This document shows positions 10,674-22,532 of a DNA stretch of 64,000 nucleotides, piece by piece. How positions within the stretch are numbered: position 1 is the first letter of the stretch; every line of letters starts with the position of its first letter. A program made the position numbers and the translations under genes. A model generated the notes under the pieces. That model saw nothing but the letters and a program-made list of their open reading frames with translations, ran no database searches and had not been told where the DNA came from. Source of the DNA: Phialocephala subalpina (lineage: Eukaryota; Ascomycota; Leotiomycetes; Helotiales; Mollisiaceae); contig FJOG01000001.1 in assembly GCA_900073065.1 (NCBI GenBank), positions 3,694,455 through 3,758,454 of the forward strand, written 5' to 3'.

Positions 10674-10977
10674 GTCGAAGATGTCCCAAATCTAATGCAA
10701 AGATTTAGAAGCGAAGTTGGCTCAAATGCCATCAACGCGACACAAAACATTGACCTCGGCATCACCAGCTTCTAGTCTCGGTACGTTCCGCTATCAATCT
10801 GTGGCTTGCCTGCATAAATTGTGGCTGGTGAAATGTGGCTGTAAATTATTCTCAGCCTCGAACACATCTACGTAACCCTTTCCTCCCTTCTCTCCCCTAT
10901 TCACGAACCGAGCTCAACTTCCCTCACTCCAGTCATTCATTCGATTCTTCGATGCGGCGCTCTTTTCTTCGATAACA
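10674..10977. promoter_or_regulatory. Bidirectional promoter between PEX10 and ERD1
   Basis: Only 304 bp separate the two divergent start codons, so both 5' leaders and promoters must share this stretch. I see no specific factor site that I would name. Confidence 0.6.
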
Positions 10978-12449
10978 ATGGATGGAGACCCGGCCGTGGA
11001 GCCTGAGCTTGACTCCTTCAGTTTGACGCTGCCGTTGCCGTACAGAGTTGCTTTGGTTGTTGTATTAGGTATGCCTTTACCTCGTTCGCAGAGCACTTCC
11101 TCTGTCGCGTTGGACTTTGCTAATGTCATATAGGCGTTTGGGCATGGGGGGCGAATCTGCATTATCTTTCGCTGCTTAAAATTGTTCGTCTCCGAAGCAA
11201 ACCACCTACTCTCCTTCCCCTTTGCGCCCATCACTAACTCTCCTCCCAGGATGTCCCCGCCCTCCTACACTACCCACCACGAACATCTCCTCGTACCGAT
11301 CCCCCACACCATTTGTCGGCGTACCGACTCGCGACCCTCCTCACAATCCCCCTCGCCTTCTCCCTCTTCCTTTTCTGGATCCTCTCCCACCGAAACCCAA
11401 CACTGGTAATCTACTACGACTTCCTCCCAATATCCTACCTCTGCCTCCTCTTGGGACTATTCATCTTCCCCTGGCGACGCTTCTCCTCCAGCGGACGAAC
11501 ACGATTCCTCACTACTCTCCAACGTGTTAGCATTGGCGGCTTGGCGCAAAGCCACGATGGGAAATTCGGCGACATATTACTTGCAGATGTGTTAACATCC
11601 TACGCCAAGATCATCGCAGACCTGTTCGTTAGTCTCTGCATGTTCTTCCGCTCAGATGGCTCCGCTACTCGAAGACCAGATAGAGGATGTGGAGGCCAAT
11701 ATCTCGTCCCTATCATAATAGCGATTCCCTCTCTCATCCGCCTGCGACAATGCCTCATCGAGTATTTCCGCGTACGTTCCTTGAACGCAAGAAATGGCGG
11801 CGCAATAGGACCTCAAGGATGGGGAGGACAGCATCTCGCCAACGCCCTGAAATACGCTTCCGCATTCCCGGTAATCATCTTCTCAGCCCTCCAACGAAAC
11901 CTCTCTCTAAACCACCAACAAATTGGCGTCACAGAGGTTACATTGTACCGCTTCTGGGTCTTCGCTGTGTTTATCAACTCGTTTTACAGCTTCTACTGGG
12001 ATGTAGCAAAAGATTGGGACCTAACCCTCTTCTCCGCCTTATACACCAAGTTTCGCCCCTCCTCAAACACACAAGCCTACACATCACTCTCCCAATCCCC
12101 CTCCACTTCTCCCCGCTCATCCTCTAATCAACAACCATTCGGTCTCCGTCCCCGCATCTACTACACACCCCGCACCTACTACTTTATCGTCATCCTCGAC
12201 CTATTACTCCGCTGTACATGGAGCTTAAAACTCAGTCCACATCTAGACCATTTCGCCGATTTCGAGAGCGGGATCTTCCTCATGGAGTTTTTGGAGGTGA
12301 GCAGGAGATGGGTGTGGATTTTCTTTAGGGTGGAGACGGAGTGGGTTAGGAATACAAGCCACGGCGGAACACTTGGTGGAAATTTGATTGAGGAAGAAGG
12401 AATGGTGCTTGGGGACTATGATGCAGGATTCAAAGACGATGAGGATTGA
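10978..12449 (+). CDS. ERD1: ERD1-like EXS-domain Golgi membrane protein, three exons
   Basis: Predicted 446-aa multi-pass protein of the EXS family without an SPX domain. In yeast Erd1 acts in the Golgi in retention and glycosylation and in phosphate recycling. Exons 10978-11068, 11134-11183 and 11250-12449 join in frame. The first two give GVWAWGANLHYLSLLKI and the third starts DVPALLHYPPR, a strong match to the family N-terminus. Several hydrophobic segments follow (LATLLTIPLAFSLFLFWIL and others), and the C-terminal EXS part includes VFINSFYSFYWDVAKDWDL and the TYYFIVILDLLLRCTWSLKL segment. The third exon also opens with a TTG at 11313, which should not be taken as the start because the two upstream exons complete the protein. 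Confidence 0.9.
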
Positions 12450-13452
12450 GGGAAGAGATCCTGAAGAAAAAACCACAGAGAAGAAGGATTCGTGTGGAAC
12501 CATGGAGTCAGAGGTGTGTGAGAGTGGTGTACGATATGGACTTCAGGAGCTAAAATTGCTCCCTGGAGCCTGTTGTGTTGGACGATGAAAGAAGCGAAGC
12601 CCAATCGGACGAACGAAAACTCTTGTAGCGCCAGGAAGGAAAGCTACTCATGAGATCTCAAAGCCTCAGTGTCTGAGACATGTTAGAATAGGGGCATTGA
12701 CGGGCGTTATCTGTATACCATCTAGCAAGCACTGAAATCAAACCAATGATCAAACATAACCAAAATCATTCTCTTATCCAAGAACTTTGATCTATAAACT
12801 AATTTTCCATCGGGTAAAGTTGGAACACTCTGCGATGGAGCAAAACTGAATAATGCTGCATCATACAGAACCAGAACGACAGCTTTTGAAGTGGCACAGA
12901 AGTACAGCGTATGGATGACGTTTTATATTCTAGAGCAAGCATGCACTGAAACGAAATCATTGAACGAAATCATTGAACAAAACCACAACCGACATTTCAC
13001 CAGTGAGAGTCACTCGGGAGCATCTTCACCATGAGGAACGGAGAAAGCGAGTGCACAAAACACAATAAGCTATCCACACGTCAACAACTAACTCTATTCT
13101 ACTCCTGCCACCAATCCCACTCTGTCACCACCAGCCTCTGAGACAGAAACAAGAAGGGTATAGCATACAAAATACTGAATACTGTTAAAGTAATGTCCAC
13201 CATCCAGCCAACGATACCACACCTAGAGCCCCATGAACCCCAAGAACCGATACGCCAGACCAAGACCCGAGACCCCCGGTGTCCAAAATAAACATAAGCA
13301 AGAACCAGGAATGATTCAATGATTCTAATGAAAAACAAATAGAACAGTCTTTTGTCGCAATCTAGGAACAAACGACCTCCTAGTAGCAACAACACAACTT
13401 ATGAACTCAAGTCCTAAACACCAGACTACAATGAGAACCTGCCGCCAGATAC
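12450..13452. other. Intergenic between ERD1 and a possible small gene
   Basis: No confident gene is seen. A 98-aa minus-strand frame at 13099-13395 has two hydrophobic stretches (FIRIIESFLVLAYVYF and ITLTVFSILYAIPFLFL) but no recognisable relationship and no context support. ERD1's 3' UTR must lie in the left part. Confidence 0.4.
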
Positions 13453-13803
13453 CTATGCGGAAAAGAAAAGAGTCAAATCAACATAGGCCTCAAACAAAGC
13501 CGGATCTATAAGTGGATTTTCATCAATCCAATCTTTGAACTGCGCCACTAAGTCGTCGAGAGCTGTGCCAGGAGTCGATTTACAAGGCAAAACAGGCGCC
13601 ACGGACACAACAGTAGGCGAACCAGGCGAGGCAGGCGAGGCAGGCGAGGCGGAGGTAATAGAAGAACAGGGCGAAACAGGTGAACAAGGTTTCGAGCTCG
13701 ATTGAGAGCTTTCGGGTTTTCGATGGAACTGTGACCTCGTCCGCTTGCTTGGGGGCTCATTTTCCTCTTCTATTTCTTCTTGCTTGCAACGCTTCGCTTT
13801 CAT
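13453..13803 (-). CDS. Possible small Ser/Pro-rich basic-acidic protein, unrecognised
   Basis: A 116-aa frame begins MKAKRCKQEEIEEENE. It is followed by a basic patch (PPSKRTRSQFHRK), a Ser/Pro-rich stretch with a short SPA/SPG repeat, and a C-terminal segment DDLVAQFKDWIDENPLI that could be helical. It lies just downstream of velB on the same strand, where it could be a separate gene or velB 3' UTR. I do not recognise it. The frame is open further upstream into the end of velB, so the start is a guess. Confidence 0.3.
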   Translation of the reverse strand: MKAKRCKQEEIEEENEPPSKRTRSQFHRKPESSQSSSKPCSPVSPCSSITSASPASPASPGSPTVVSVAPVLPCKSTPGTALDDLVAQFKDWIDENPLIDPALFEAYVDLTLFFSA

Positions 13804-13885
13804 CGGGGTTTTCAACGCCAATGTGGAAAGACGCTGAGGATTGGTCGGCCAAATGACATTGAGGAAGCGAACACCTATAGCCCAA

Positions 13886-15441
13886 TTAATCATCTTCAAA
13901 GTCCTTATCCTTCTCCCCCTTGCCGGGCCCATCCTTGCGGATCGGAATCTTAATACCTTGCGTAGCAAAGCATTTAGAAAGACCAGTGCTCTCAACTACA
14001 CCAGGGAATCTCTTGGCTGAGTACACCTGGAAGCTGTCTGAGTAGCACGACGCAAGGACGGGGGCTCGGCCGGTGTTGACGGTTGTTGCAGAGACGTTCT
14101 TTCCTTGCCCTACGGCCGCCGGATGGACTGGCACACCGACGTTGACGAAGGAGAATCGTAGTCTGGAACATGTTAGAAGGAATGGTTTCTGGGCTAGGAG
14201 ACGTACCGAAAAGTTCCTTCCGTGCGGACAGAAAGATCTTGAAGGACGAACCAGATTCCAATCTTGTCGGAAGGATCGGTCAATCTGAAAGCGCTGGCTG
14301 CAAGGCTTCCAATGAGGTTCCTGGTGAACATGCCTTGTGGTTGACCGGAAGTGACAGGAGCTCGTGGGACAGACATGTCTGCAGGCGCGTACTGACGGCT
14401 GCCATATCCAATTTGAGCTTGGCCACCATACTCAGCTCCTTGAGGAGGTGCAGCTCCACTATGGGTATAGTAGGCTGGCTGAGGTGGTTGCGAGTAACCT
14501 TGTGGAGCATATCCTGACCCATTCATAGGTTGGACGTACCCTTGTTGTGTATGGTAGGCAGGGGCATTATTGTACTGAGGTGGCTGGCCATTGCTGTAAG
14601 GAGTTACCTGGGGTTGTTGGGGATAAGGATTGTATCCGCCCTGTTGTCCTGGCTCTATCTTGAAGCTCTGCTGTGGTGCAATTGCAGAGTAGGAACCGGG
14701 AGCTTCCTGGTAAGAGGCAGGTGTGGTGGAAGAGATACCTGGAGAGGAGCCTGAATGACGGACGAGGTTGACTTCACGTACTCCCCGGTCATCCCAAAGA
14801 TCCACGTTCAAAACGAACATGCCATGCTCGACCTCACTGCAATTTATCAGCTTATGTCCTCCCGTGGGGTGGGGTGCAACCTACTTGCAATCTATCTCCT
14901 TGCCAGTCCTCTCATCAGTAATGACAAGTCGGACACATGGTGGAGGAGTGATGGGTCGTCGATCCTAGTTTGTGTTAGCTCATGAACTTCAAGAACGTCA
15001 TGGTCTCCCATAACTGAATCTTGCTGGTGAGCGTACCTTGTCTCCAAAACCACACATTCGAGCGCGCCGGGGCTGTTGAACTACCTGGAGCCTGGTTATC
15101 GGGTCAGCAGCTGCTCGTATATACTATTTCTGCGATTTAACCTACTCGTATCTCCGGCCATCATAAGTCCTAGATATAGATATTGGCGCTTCCACTGGTT
15201 GTGTGCCAGGAGCCAGAGGTACCAGCCCGCTCTCAGCATGCATTGCTTCTGGTATAGGAGCCCTCGAAGGCATTGGGTATGGATCGTAGGCTGGCTGTCC
15301 CTGCTGTGGAAGGGTGACGTTGTGGGGTAGGTATTGGGCCGCGCCTGGAGCGGCAGGCCGATATCCTTCATTTACATTTGGTAATGATGCTCGATGCATA
15401 TCGTGGGGTGGGGATGAGTATGCGTGTGCGTGTGGAATCAT
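13886..15441 (-). CDS. velB: Velvet-family developmental regulator VelB, five exons
   Basis: Predicted 445-aa velvet-domain protein. VelB partners with VeA (with LaeA) and with VosA in the nucleus and couples development, spore viability and secondary metabolism. Minus-strand exons 15441-15146, 15091-15037, 14964-14885, 14836-14207 and 14162-13886 join in frame, with 35-72 bp introns between them. The first velvet half starts around residue 85 (ISISRTYDGRRYELQVVQQP, ARMCGFGDKDRRPITPPPC, FVLNVDLW). The second half comes after GMFTRNLIGSLAASAF near residue 308 and contains IWFVLQDLSVRTEGTF and LRFSFVNVGVPV, ending near TGLSKCFATQGIKIPIR. Between them lies a Gln/Pro/Tyr-rich insertion of about 130 residues, a known peculiarity of VelB. 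All parts are intact. At the first intron the nearer AG acceptor would create an in-frame stop; the one used here restores YELQVVQQP. Confidence 0.95.
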
Positions 15442-18400
15442 GTTGAAGATATCGCTGCGACTTTGGCAGGAGAAGGAGGTTGGGTGTGCAGCTCGAGGTT
15501 CGCGGGGAAGCTGCGTTCGAGTGTGCGCTCGAAGCTATGGACGTCTCGCTCGGTGACGCCAAGTGCGGTGCAGTGAGGTGTGGATCTGGTAGCGACAGTG
15601 CGGCCGCCGTGCTCGTCGTTCTCTGCAATTCCGACAAGTGACTCTGTAGATATATAGTCTGCGCAGGTAAATATATCTGTACCACTGTGTTCGAGGGACT
15701 GGCTTCGTTTTGTGGTTCGACAGCTGGTCTCAGTGAAGTATGTAAGTGAAGGTTTGACAAGTGAGGGCTGGACGAAGTGGAGGGTAGCCCGGAGCTAATT
15801 GGCGTTAGTGAAGCTAGCTTCGGCCTTCGTGCTGTCTGAGCTCAGCGGAGGCGTTTTTGCGGGTGCAGCTCTCCCGCCCGACGAACCCAAGTCAGATATA
15901 AAAGCAGATAAGCGATACAATCAAGAGAGAAAGCCACAAACAAAACTCAATGTATGTATGTATGTATGTGTTTATATATAGTCTACAGTCTAGGAAAAGG
16001 AAGTCCTTGAGATATTCTGAGCTCGCGTCAGAATACAGACGGAGGTGCAGCATGGCTGTCCCCAATATTCTGTTTCCCGTCCTATAGTTCACAGCGCTCA
16101 TGCGGCCATTCCCCTTCAGTTCCCACAGACGAGGCCATGGTATGCGGTATTTGTGGCCTGGAAATTCTCGAAGCTGCCGCGTGCAGCGGCTTTCTGCACG
16201 GCCGTTGGGATATTGGAAGCCTATAGGGGCTTTTCTACGTGGTCGGATCGATGTCGAGCTGAGGCGTAGGTCTGGGTCTTGTGCGTCTCCTGCGTGGAAC
16301 AACCTTGAACACCACCTCCTCAGCAGAAGAAAGCCCGCATCGGTCGTTGCACGAACGTGGCCAGAAGGTGGTATGCACGACAGCGTGCAGTGAGGTGATT
16401 GGGGCGGTTTGAGGGTTGCAGATATCTCCTCTGCCTTGACGTCGAGAGGATGCTCAGATGCTCTGCCGTCCCATGGCCATTCCGCTGGTCTGGTCATACA
16501 GGTTTTGGGGACCCACGGTTATGCACCACGATCGAAAGAGTCATGGAGAGGCAGATTAGGAAACAGCAGAATGTCGAGGAGGAGATGGTGTGTGAAGGGC
16601 GCTATTGTCAGTCTTGCAAATGCAGGAGTTATCTTCATACTTCTTTGCAATCTTGGAATGGAGATCAGGGAGATACAGTCATCGCGGTCCAAGCAGTATC
16701 AAAATGTCTGTGTTGAGGTCTGAGAGAAGACTAGCTGATTAGGGGATCAGTTCAGGGGTTGCTTGTGGCTTGATCAAGTCGCGGGGAGGGCACAGGGCAG
16801 GGCTTGAACATTGCAACTTCCTATCTCGACGTCTCTTCACGATAGCATCACTTCTCTCTTCAACTCTTGCTCGATCTCGAATTGTACCATCTTCCACTCT
16901 CATCGCATCCACTCTCCTGTATCACTTCATCTAAATATCGGTCCCAAATTCGGCTTCCCCCTCCGTTTGGTGTCCCGCAGTCACAATTCCAGGATGTATG
17001 CTGCCGAAACTTGCCCCCATCGAGTTACCTCTCGGCTCCAGTCCACGTTCATTTGGTACCAAAGACGGCAATTTCTGGTTGCATGAAGCCATCCCATCGA
17101 ACTTTCTCCGCCCCAAGTCCATCAGCGAACGCAAAATAGATTGTTGCACCGCTAATCACATCAACAAGAGGCTCTACAGACGGCGATGTACTTCACCTCT
17201 TTATTCCCCTCTTTAATCCCGGTGTAGAGGACCCCGATCTCGAACCGGTTCGACATGTGCGATATCAAATTCAGCAGCCCTAGGATCTCTCGAAAAAGGC
17301 TTCAGCACATTGCAATCTGTGCGACAGTTTCACAACCTGCACAACATCAACTTCCTTGCATATGCGAGTCTCAGTCGGCCATTCGGAGCGGCGGTCACAC
17401 CTTCCGGAACCCACACGCAAGGTGTTGGGTCGAACCTTCAATGCTACGCTGTTCGCAATAATTCTTCATGTTATGGTTCCGATGTTAATAGGTGGCGGTG
17501 CAAGTGGCAGCCTTGTGGCGAGGATGAGGTGGCCTGTGTCTGATTTCGTCTGATTCAGCACGAGGTTCAAGGATGCTGAAACGACGTTACATCTGCCTCC
17601 TGGCATCGATTGCCGATTTTCGAGCTTGATCTTTGATTCGAACATGATTCCGTTATTCTTGCAAAGCTGCATGGTGAACAGAGGTCCGTTGGAGATTCGG
17701 CCGTACGACGTTCCCTCATCTCTTGGTGTGCTTGACGAGGCAGGCTTGCAGCAAAACAAACTTGGCATAACTCTGCTGATGGCAAAGCCAAAGCAGTACA
17801 AGATTTGCACAGTGTTTAGAAAAGCAATTGCATCGCACCGACTGGTTAGTTTTCTGCTCTTATCATTATTGTGCCTTACTTATGTTCTTGCTTTTGCTGC
17901 TGTAATGTTGCTACTGGTCTCCTAGTCCCACGCATCGAAACGCTCAGGCAGCCTTCAAAGAATAGCCTAAATTGAAAGGGCAGGAGGATAAGCTTTCGAC
18001 GCTCATCGCGTTCAGCTTTCGTCGATCTTTGCATTTCTTCATGCACATCTCTATTTAAGTCGCATGAGGATACTTCCTGATCAAGTTATATAGCCAACCA
18101 CATTGGATCTATACGACGGCTATTCTTCGATTGGACAAAGAGCATCGAACATCCTTTCAGTGAAACCAGTCTGTTTCTTCAGATGTCTACTGCCATGCCG
18201 ATAGCACTGTTTACGTCCTGCAGAGGGGAGGCTTGAGCAAGAACTGCGATATTGTCACGTGATGCGCGGTCTCATGCTGCCCATTTTTGTCCTTGTTTCT
18301 GTATCTGCGCTTGAAGAAGTCTCAAGCCACTGTTATGCAATGGCAACCTGCGATCTGCTTATGGCATGGTTTATGATCACTCTGTCTTTCGCTCACAAAT

Positions 18401-19959
18401 GCCATGGAACCTCTTCTCCGAGGTCTCACTCAAGATCACGCAGCCAAACTCTATTTGAAGTGAATCAAAATGTCACTCCAAGACAAACGTTCCAAATCCT
18501 CAAGTCGTCAGAACAAAAATCAATCCCTCAAAGAAAGCCTGTGGCTTTCCAAGGAGCTGCCGTGTCACTCGAATCGAGGTACCACGCAATGCCGAGATCC
18601 CCTTGATCCAATACCATGGGTCTAGACCCCGACACGGTAAACCTTGACTCAGTCAACTTGTGGGTTACACAAGATCCTGATAGCCTTGGTTGGCGTTTAG
18701 TTTCATATGATTTCAGGCAACCTAGAGAGTATTTTGTGATCGTCGATCAAGCTGTTCATCTTCCTCATTTCATGTACATGTCAATCTTGCCTTCACGGAC
18801 ATTCTCCTGCAGCTGGACGGAATGGGTTCTTCAATGTGTCTGATGGAGAAATTCTAACCTGCCTAGCAGGAATCGCACATCGTCAAAGTCCGACAACCTA
18901 CAGTACATTTACCCCTCTCCCGACAGACTGATATTCGTCACAACGCGATTACAACCCTAGCCGGACAAGCCGACATTTGATTTTCATGATCTCCGGTGAT
19001 TCTCGTCGTTCTCTTTGGCCACTTTGTGCTCTGCGCAAAGCGCGGCTCTGATTGTAATTCTGCTTCTCAATCTGGGTATTGTCCGCGTAGCTGTTCTCTG
19101 CCACTGCTCACCAAGCGCTTTACTAATTCAGAATGTCTACCTGCAGCTGTCAATATTGCTTCCAGTCCCTTGGCAATGACATTTTCCACCCTGTCTCTAG
19201 TCAATTGAAGTTGTATCAAGATACCTGAGAGACGCTCCTCTGTACACCTTTGTACTTCAAGCCACCTCTATCTCAGCCACTTCATCCTCAGTTTTCAGCC
19301 ACATCTGCATTCTTCACTGCTTGAGAGATCTCGTCACATATGACAAGCACCGTGACGTTCGGAGACATCTCCGTACCACAACAGGCGCCCTATGATCCTC
19401 TTCCAAGGCTTTGGAAGTCCCAACAGCCACAACTGTTTCTTCAGCGGTCCAATGAGCTATGTCAGCCAGCGTACCGAACTCTGCTTTCTCCGTCCAATCT
19501 TCGGCCAATCTTCAATGTTGGATTTGTGAATGCCGAAGTTTACCGTAGCGGCGCAGTCGGTCTCTTTCTGGCAGCGAGATCAGCAGTAATGCCGCAGTGG
19601 ATTTTGGCACTGCCGCAAGGCTGCATCTGCGAGGTTGGAGGAACTGGAACCAACAAGATCGTCGTCAGGCATCTTTCTTCAGCATTGCGTGTGCCTGGCT
19701 GCCTACAGATTTGGAATTCTAGGAATCCCCTGGCGCAATGCGACCACATCACCAACTTCCAAACCCTTATTTATGTGCTCTTGCATTCTTTGATACAACG
19801 CCAGATAATGCGTGAGTGTGCAAGAATAGGTACTGTACCTCAAGACTCTATTTTCAGCCTTACCGCCGTACTACCTCACTGGCTCCATGTGTCGCGCTGC
19901 TGCAGAAACGTCGACACAATCCCCACTCAAAAACAGCCCCGCGTACACCCCTGCCTGCA
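15442..19959. other. Long gene-poor region upstream of velB
   Basis: About 4.5 kb without a gene I can support. Composition is not AT-rich and many short frames occur on both strands, none with a recognisable motif. A short TATG microsatellite lies near 15952-15972. The length and the position 5' of a developmental regulator suggest an extended promoter, a long 5' leader with upstream ORFs, or an unannotated non-coding transcript. Confidence 0.4.
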
Positions 19960-20126
19960 TACGAAGTACAGGGTCCTTTAATTGTTAGGCGAGTGTAGAT
20001 TCGTCCAAATACTGTCGAAAAACCGAGTGGTCTGCCCAATCACCTGTCCAGATCTTCTCTTTCAAGTCTGTAATTGGGTAATCTGGGTGGCGATGTTTTA
20101 ACAATTAAAGGAGCCTGTACTTCGTA
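19960..20126. mobile_element. 167-bp MITE-like element with 28-bp inverted repeats
   Basis: The arm TACGAAGTACAGGGTCC... at 19960-19987 is the reverse complement of 20099-20126 apart from a single mismatch. The ~110-bp interior is unrelated and non-coding. Both arms end in TA, which could be part of a TA target duplication of a Tc1/mariner-type MITE. Alternatively it is a transcribed hairpin. Confidence 0.6.
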
Positions 20127-20759
20127 CTTCAGCGTCCCCTGTCTCCCTTTCGGCTCCCGAACTAGCACCGATCAACCCTGGATGCGGAAGCGGAAACTTT
20201 TCTCAGCCGGATGAGGCAGCGATCACGAATCACCAAACTACGAATCCTTACTTGAAACGCCAGAAGCCAATGTACGAGTACGAGTACCCAGTCGCGGATC
20301 CAACCGGAGTTTGGAGAAGAGACGGGAATCGTTACCGATAAGGTTACCGAAATAGCAGCAACTCGGTGCGTGGGTTTTGTGTGGGTGGTATTTTACCCGT
20401 GCGGCATGCCGTGCCACGGTACGAAGTGCCGTACCCTCGGGACGAGGACGGGATTCGGGAGGCTTATTTCGGCAACGGGATACGTTCATAGTGGGCGAAA
20501 AACTTGATGTGAAATTTGGAGAGGTGATTGGTGGGGAAGCGGAGAGGAGCGTGAGATGGGAGTAGCTGGGAGGAGGTGGGTTGGTTACACGGGTGTTAAT
20601 CAGGTCTTGGCGAGGGAAAGAGGAGAAGAGCGTGTAAGCAAATTGGCCTGCAAACGTCGCAGAATATCGTTCTAGCAAATAGACAAGTTTTATAACTATG
20701 AGAGGCACTGCTAGCATTTAGAGTGTAAGTGATCTGAGTACTTTTTCTGCTCATGCTTC
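20127..20759. other. Intergenic between MITE-like element and AT-rich block
   Basis: No recognisable gene. A 159-aa minus-strand frame (20238-20717) is low-complexity and matches nothing I know. Around 20410-20440 GTACC/GGTAC palindromes and GAAGTGCC motifs recur. Confidence 0.4.
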
Positions 20760-21560
20760 CAGCCATAGAGAATTATACTAGAATTATGAAAGAGAAATAA
20801 TCGTAATATAATGGAATTTGAGATGACTTAAATCGTTTAATATATATTGAGATAATTTATATAAATTTAAAACTAATAAATTATTATAAGTAAAATTATT
20901 ATTATTTATTTCATTAAATTTATATTTAATTATATAAAAGTAAATAAGAAATAATATATAATAGAATTCGAAATTAGTTTCAATTCGATAATATTTAATA
21001 TTTAATACTTTCGTACTTTTAACTTATTAAGAAGAAAAGGTTACTAAAAAAAGCTTATTAAATACTTTTCTCGGGCAAAATTTTAGCGTTAATTTGAATG
21101 AGATTACCCAAAATTTTATAGAATATAAATATATTTTATATTTTACTCTCGTAATCTTATTATTCCTAATTTATCTTCTAGTATAAAATAACGTTTCCTT
21201 TTTTATTATTTTTTACGTTTTTTATATTTTAATTATTTAATTTTCCAAAGTTATTTAATCCAAATAATATTAAAAAATATTTTGTAAATAAGCAAAAGTT
21301 AATTATAATTAAATTTTAGAAAAAAAAATTCGAGATTTAAAATAAACGTAATATATTACAAATTAATAAAAGGTAAAATTAGAATTAGATTCTTTATTAT
21401 TTATTTCTCGATAATTACTCTTTTAATTAATTATATATATAACTATATATATTTTAATTACGTAATTTTAATTTTTTATTACTTTAATATTTTTGAATAT
21501 TTTTACAAGTTATTTAATTCCTAGACCGCTTTTAATAGTTCGAAGGCTTCGTGCGAGCCA
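20760..21560. repeat. AT-rich, RIP-like repeat block
   Basis: About 800 bp made almost wholly of A and T, without frames, bounded on both sides by normal composition. A sub-segment near 20960 (AGAATTCGAAAT followed by a TTCA-containing stretch) recurs near 24765 with only transition differences. This supports a RIP-mutated dispersed repeat rather than a random AT stretch. Confidence 0.65.
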
Positions 21561-22532
21561 TAGGCTAGTTCTCTCGTTTTTTTGACCCACATTTTATGTG
21601 TACTAGCCTTCTATGGCTAGCCGATATTCCGTCCTTGCATTCACTTATACCCCTGTTCCAGATGTCACGTGGAATCTTGCCTGGAATTGCCGATATCGGC
21701 AGAGGTGCCTCAATTGAGTGCAAATACAAACGGGGAGTGCCTGCTTGCTTAACGCGTAGTTATACAGGACTAATATTACAGTGGCTAGCGAAACCGCCTT
21801 CCCCTCATTGCTTTGTAGCTAGAATACTTTTATCGCTAAAACAAGTATATTTAACCTAAACTGGCCGCAATATAAAGGACTCTACTATCCGATTAGGATG
21901 ATTAAATTATATCACTAAGCAATGAATGAGTACTCATGTATTCGCAGCTACACAGATTCCATTTATGGTGATTGCGTGTAACCGGCAAGATTATTGTTGT
22001 TCTCGTCGCCAGTATGGACAGAGCCGCATGGTTACGCCACACTCAAGCCACACCCCGCTCTGGATTCCTAGCTTACCCTCGCCAACATCACTTCTATACG
22101 AGACTCAGTATCGTCCATTAGTACTCTCACATATTTAAACCTTCTTGCAACGCTATACGGAGCTCCGACTGGATTATTTCGTCTGAATGACTCTTGATTG
22201 GCTTTCTGGGAACAATTGTGCCTCAAGATGCGTCTCTTAGAGCAGAACAGTGATAGAGAGCTCGGCCTGACCAAGGACCTTGTTAACAATATTCCTGCTT
22301 AATCGTTCTTGGGGAGACGATGATCAAGAGGCTACATATAAAGACTTAGCGGTAGGCTCGGAGAAGTCTAAGGCTTGGTATCAAAAGATTCGGAGGTGGG
22401 ATGTGGCGCCAGGTTGACGCCGAGACATTGTCTTTGCTTTTTCTATCAACGACATCCATTACTCTCAGAAGCAAGGAAGGTTCAAATCAATTTGTTAGGA
22501 GCTTCGGTCCAGAAATATCCAGCAGATACGTC
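21561..22532. other. Intergenic, lectin upstream region
   Basis: No gene is recognised. Composition is normal. The right part is the presumed promoter and 5' UTR of the lectin gene. Confidence 0.4.

Noticed and set aside
11313..12449. ERD1-like reading frame starting at 11313
   Set aside because: That codon is TTG; two upstream exons (10978-11068 and 11134-11183) join in frame and supply the conserved N-terminus, so it is not the start.
19340..19981. 213-codon plus-strand frame
   Set aside because: No recognisable domain; it runs into the inverted-repeat element at 19960, so it is probably a chance frame.
20238..20717. 159-codon minus-strand frame next to the AT-rich block
   Set aside because: Low-complexity composition, no motif and no splice or context support.
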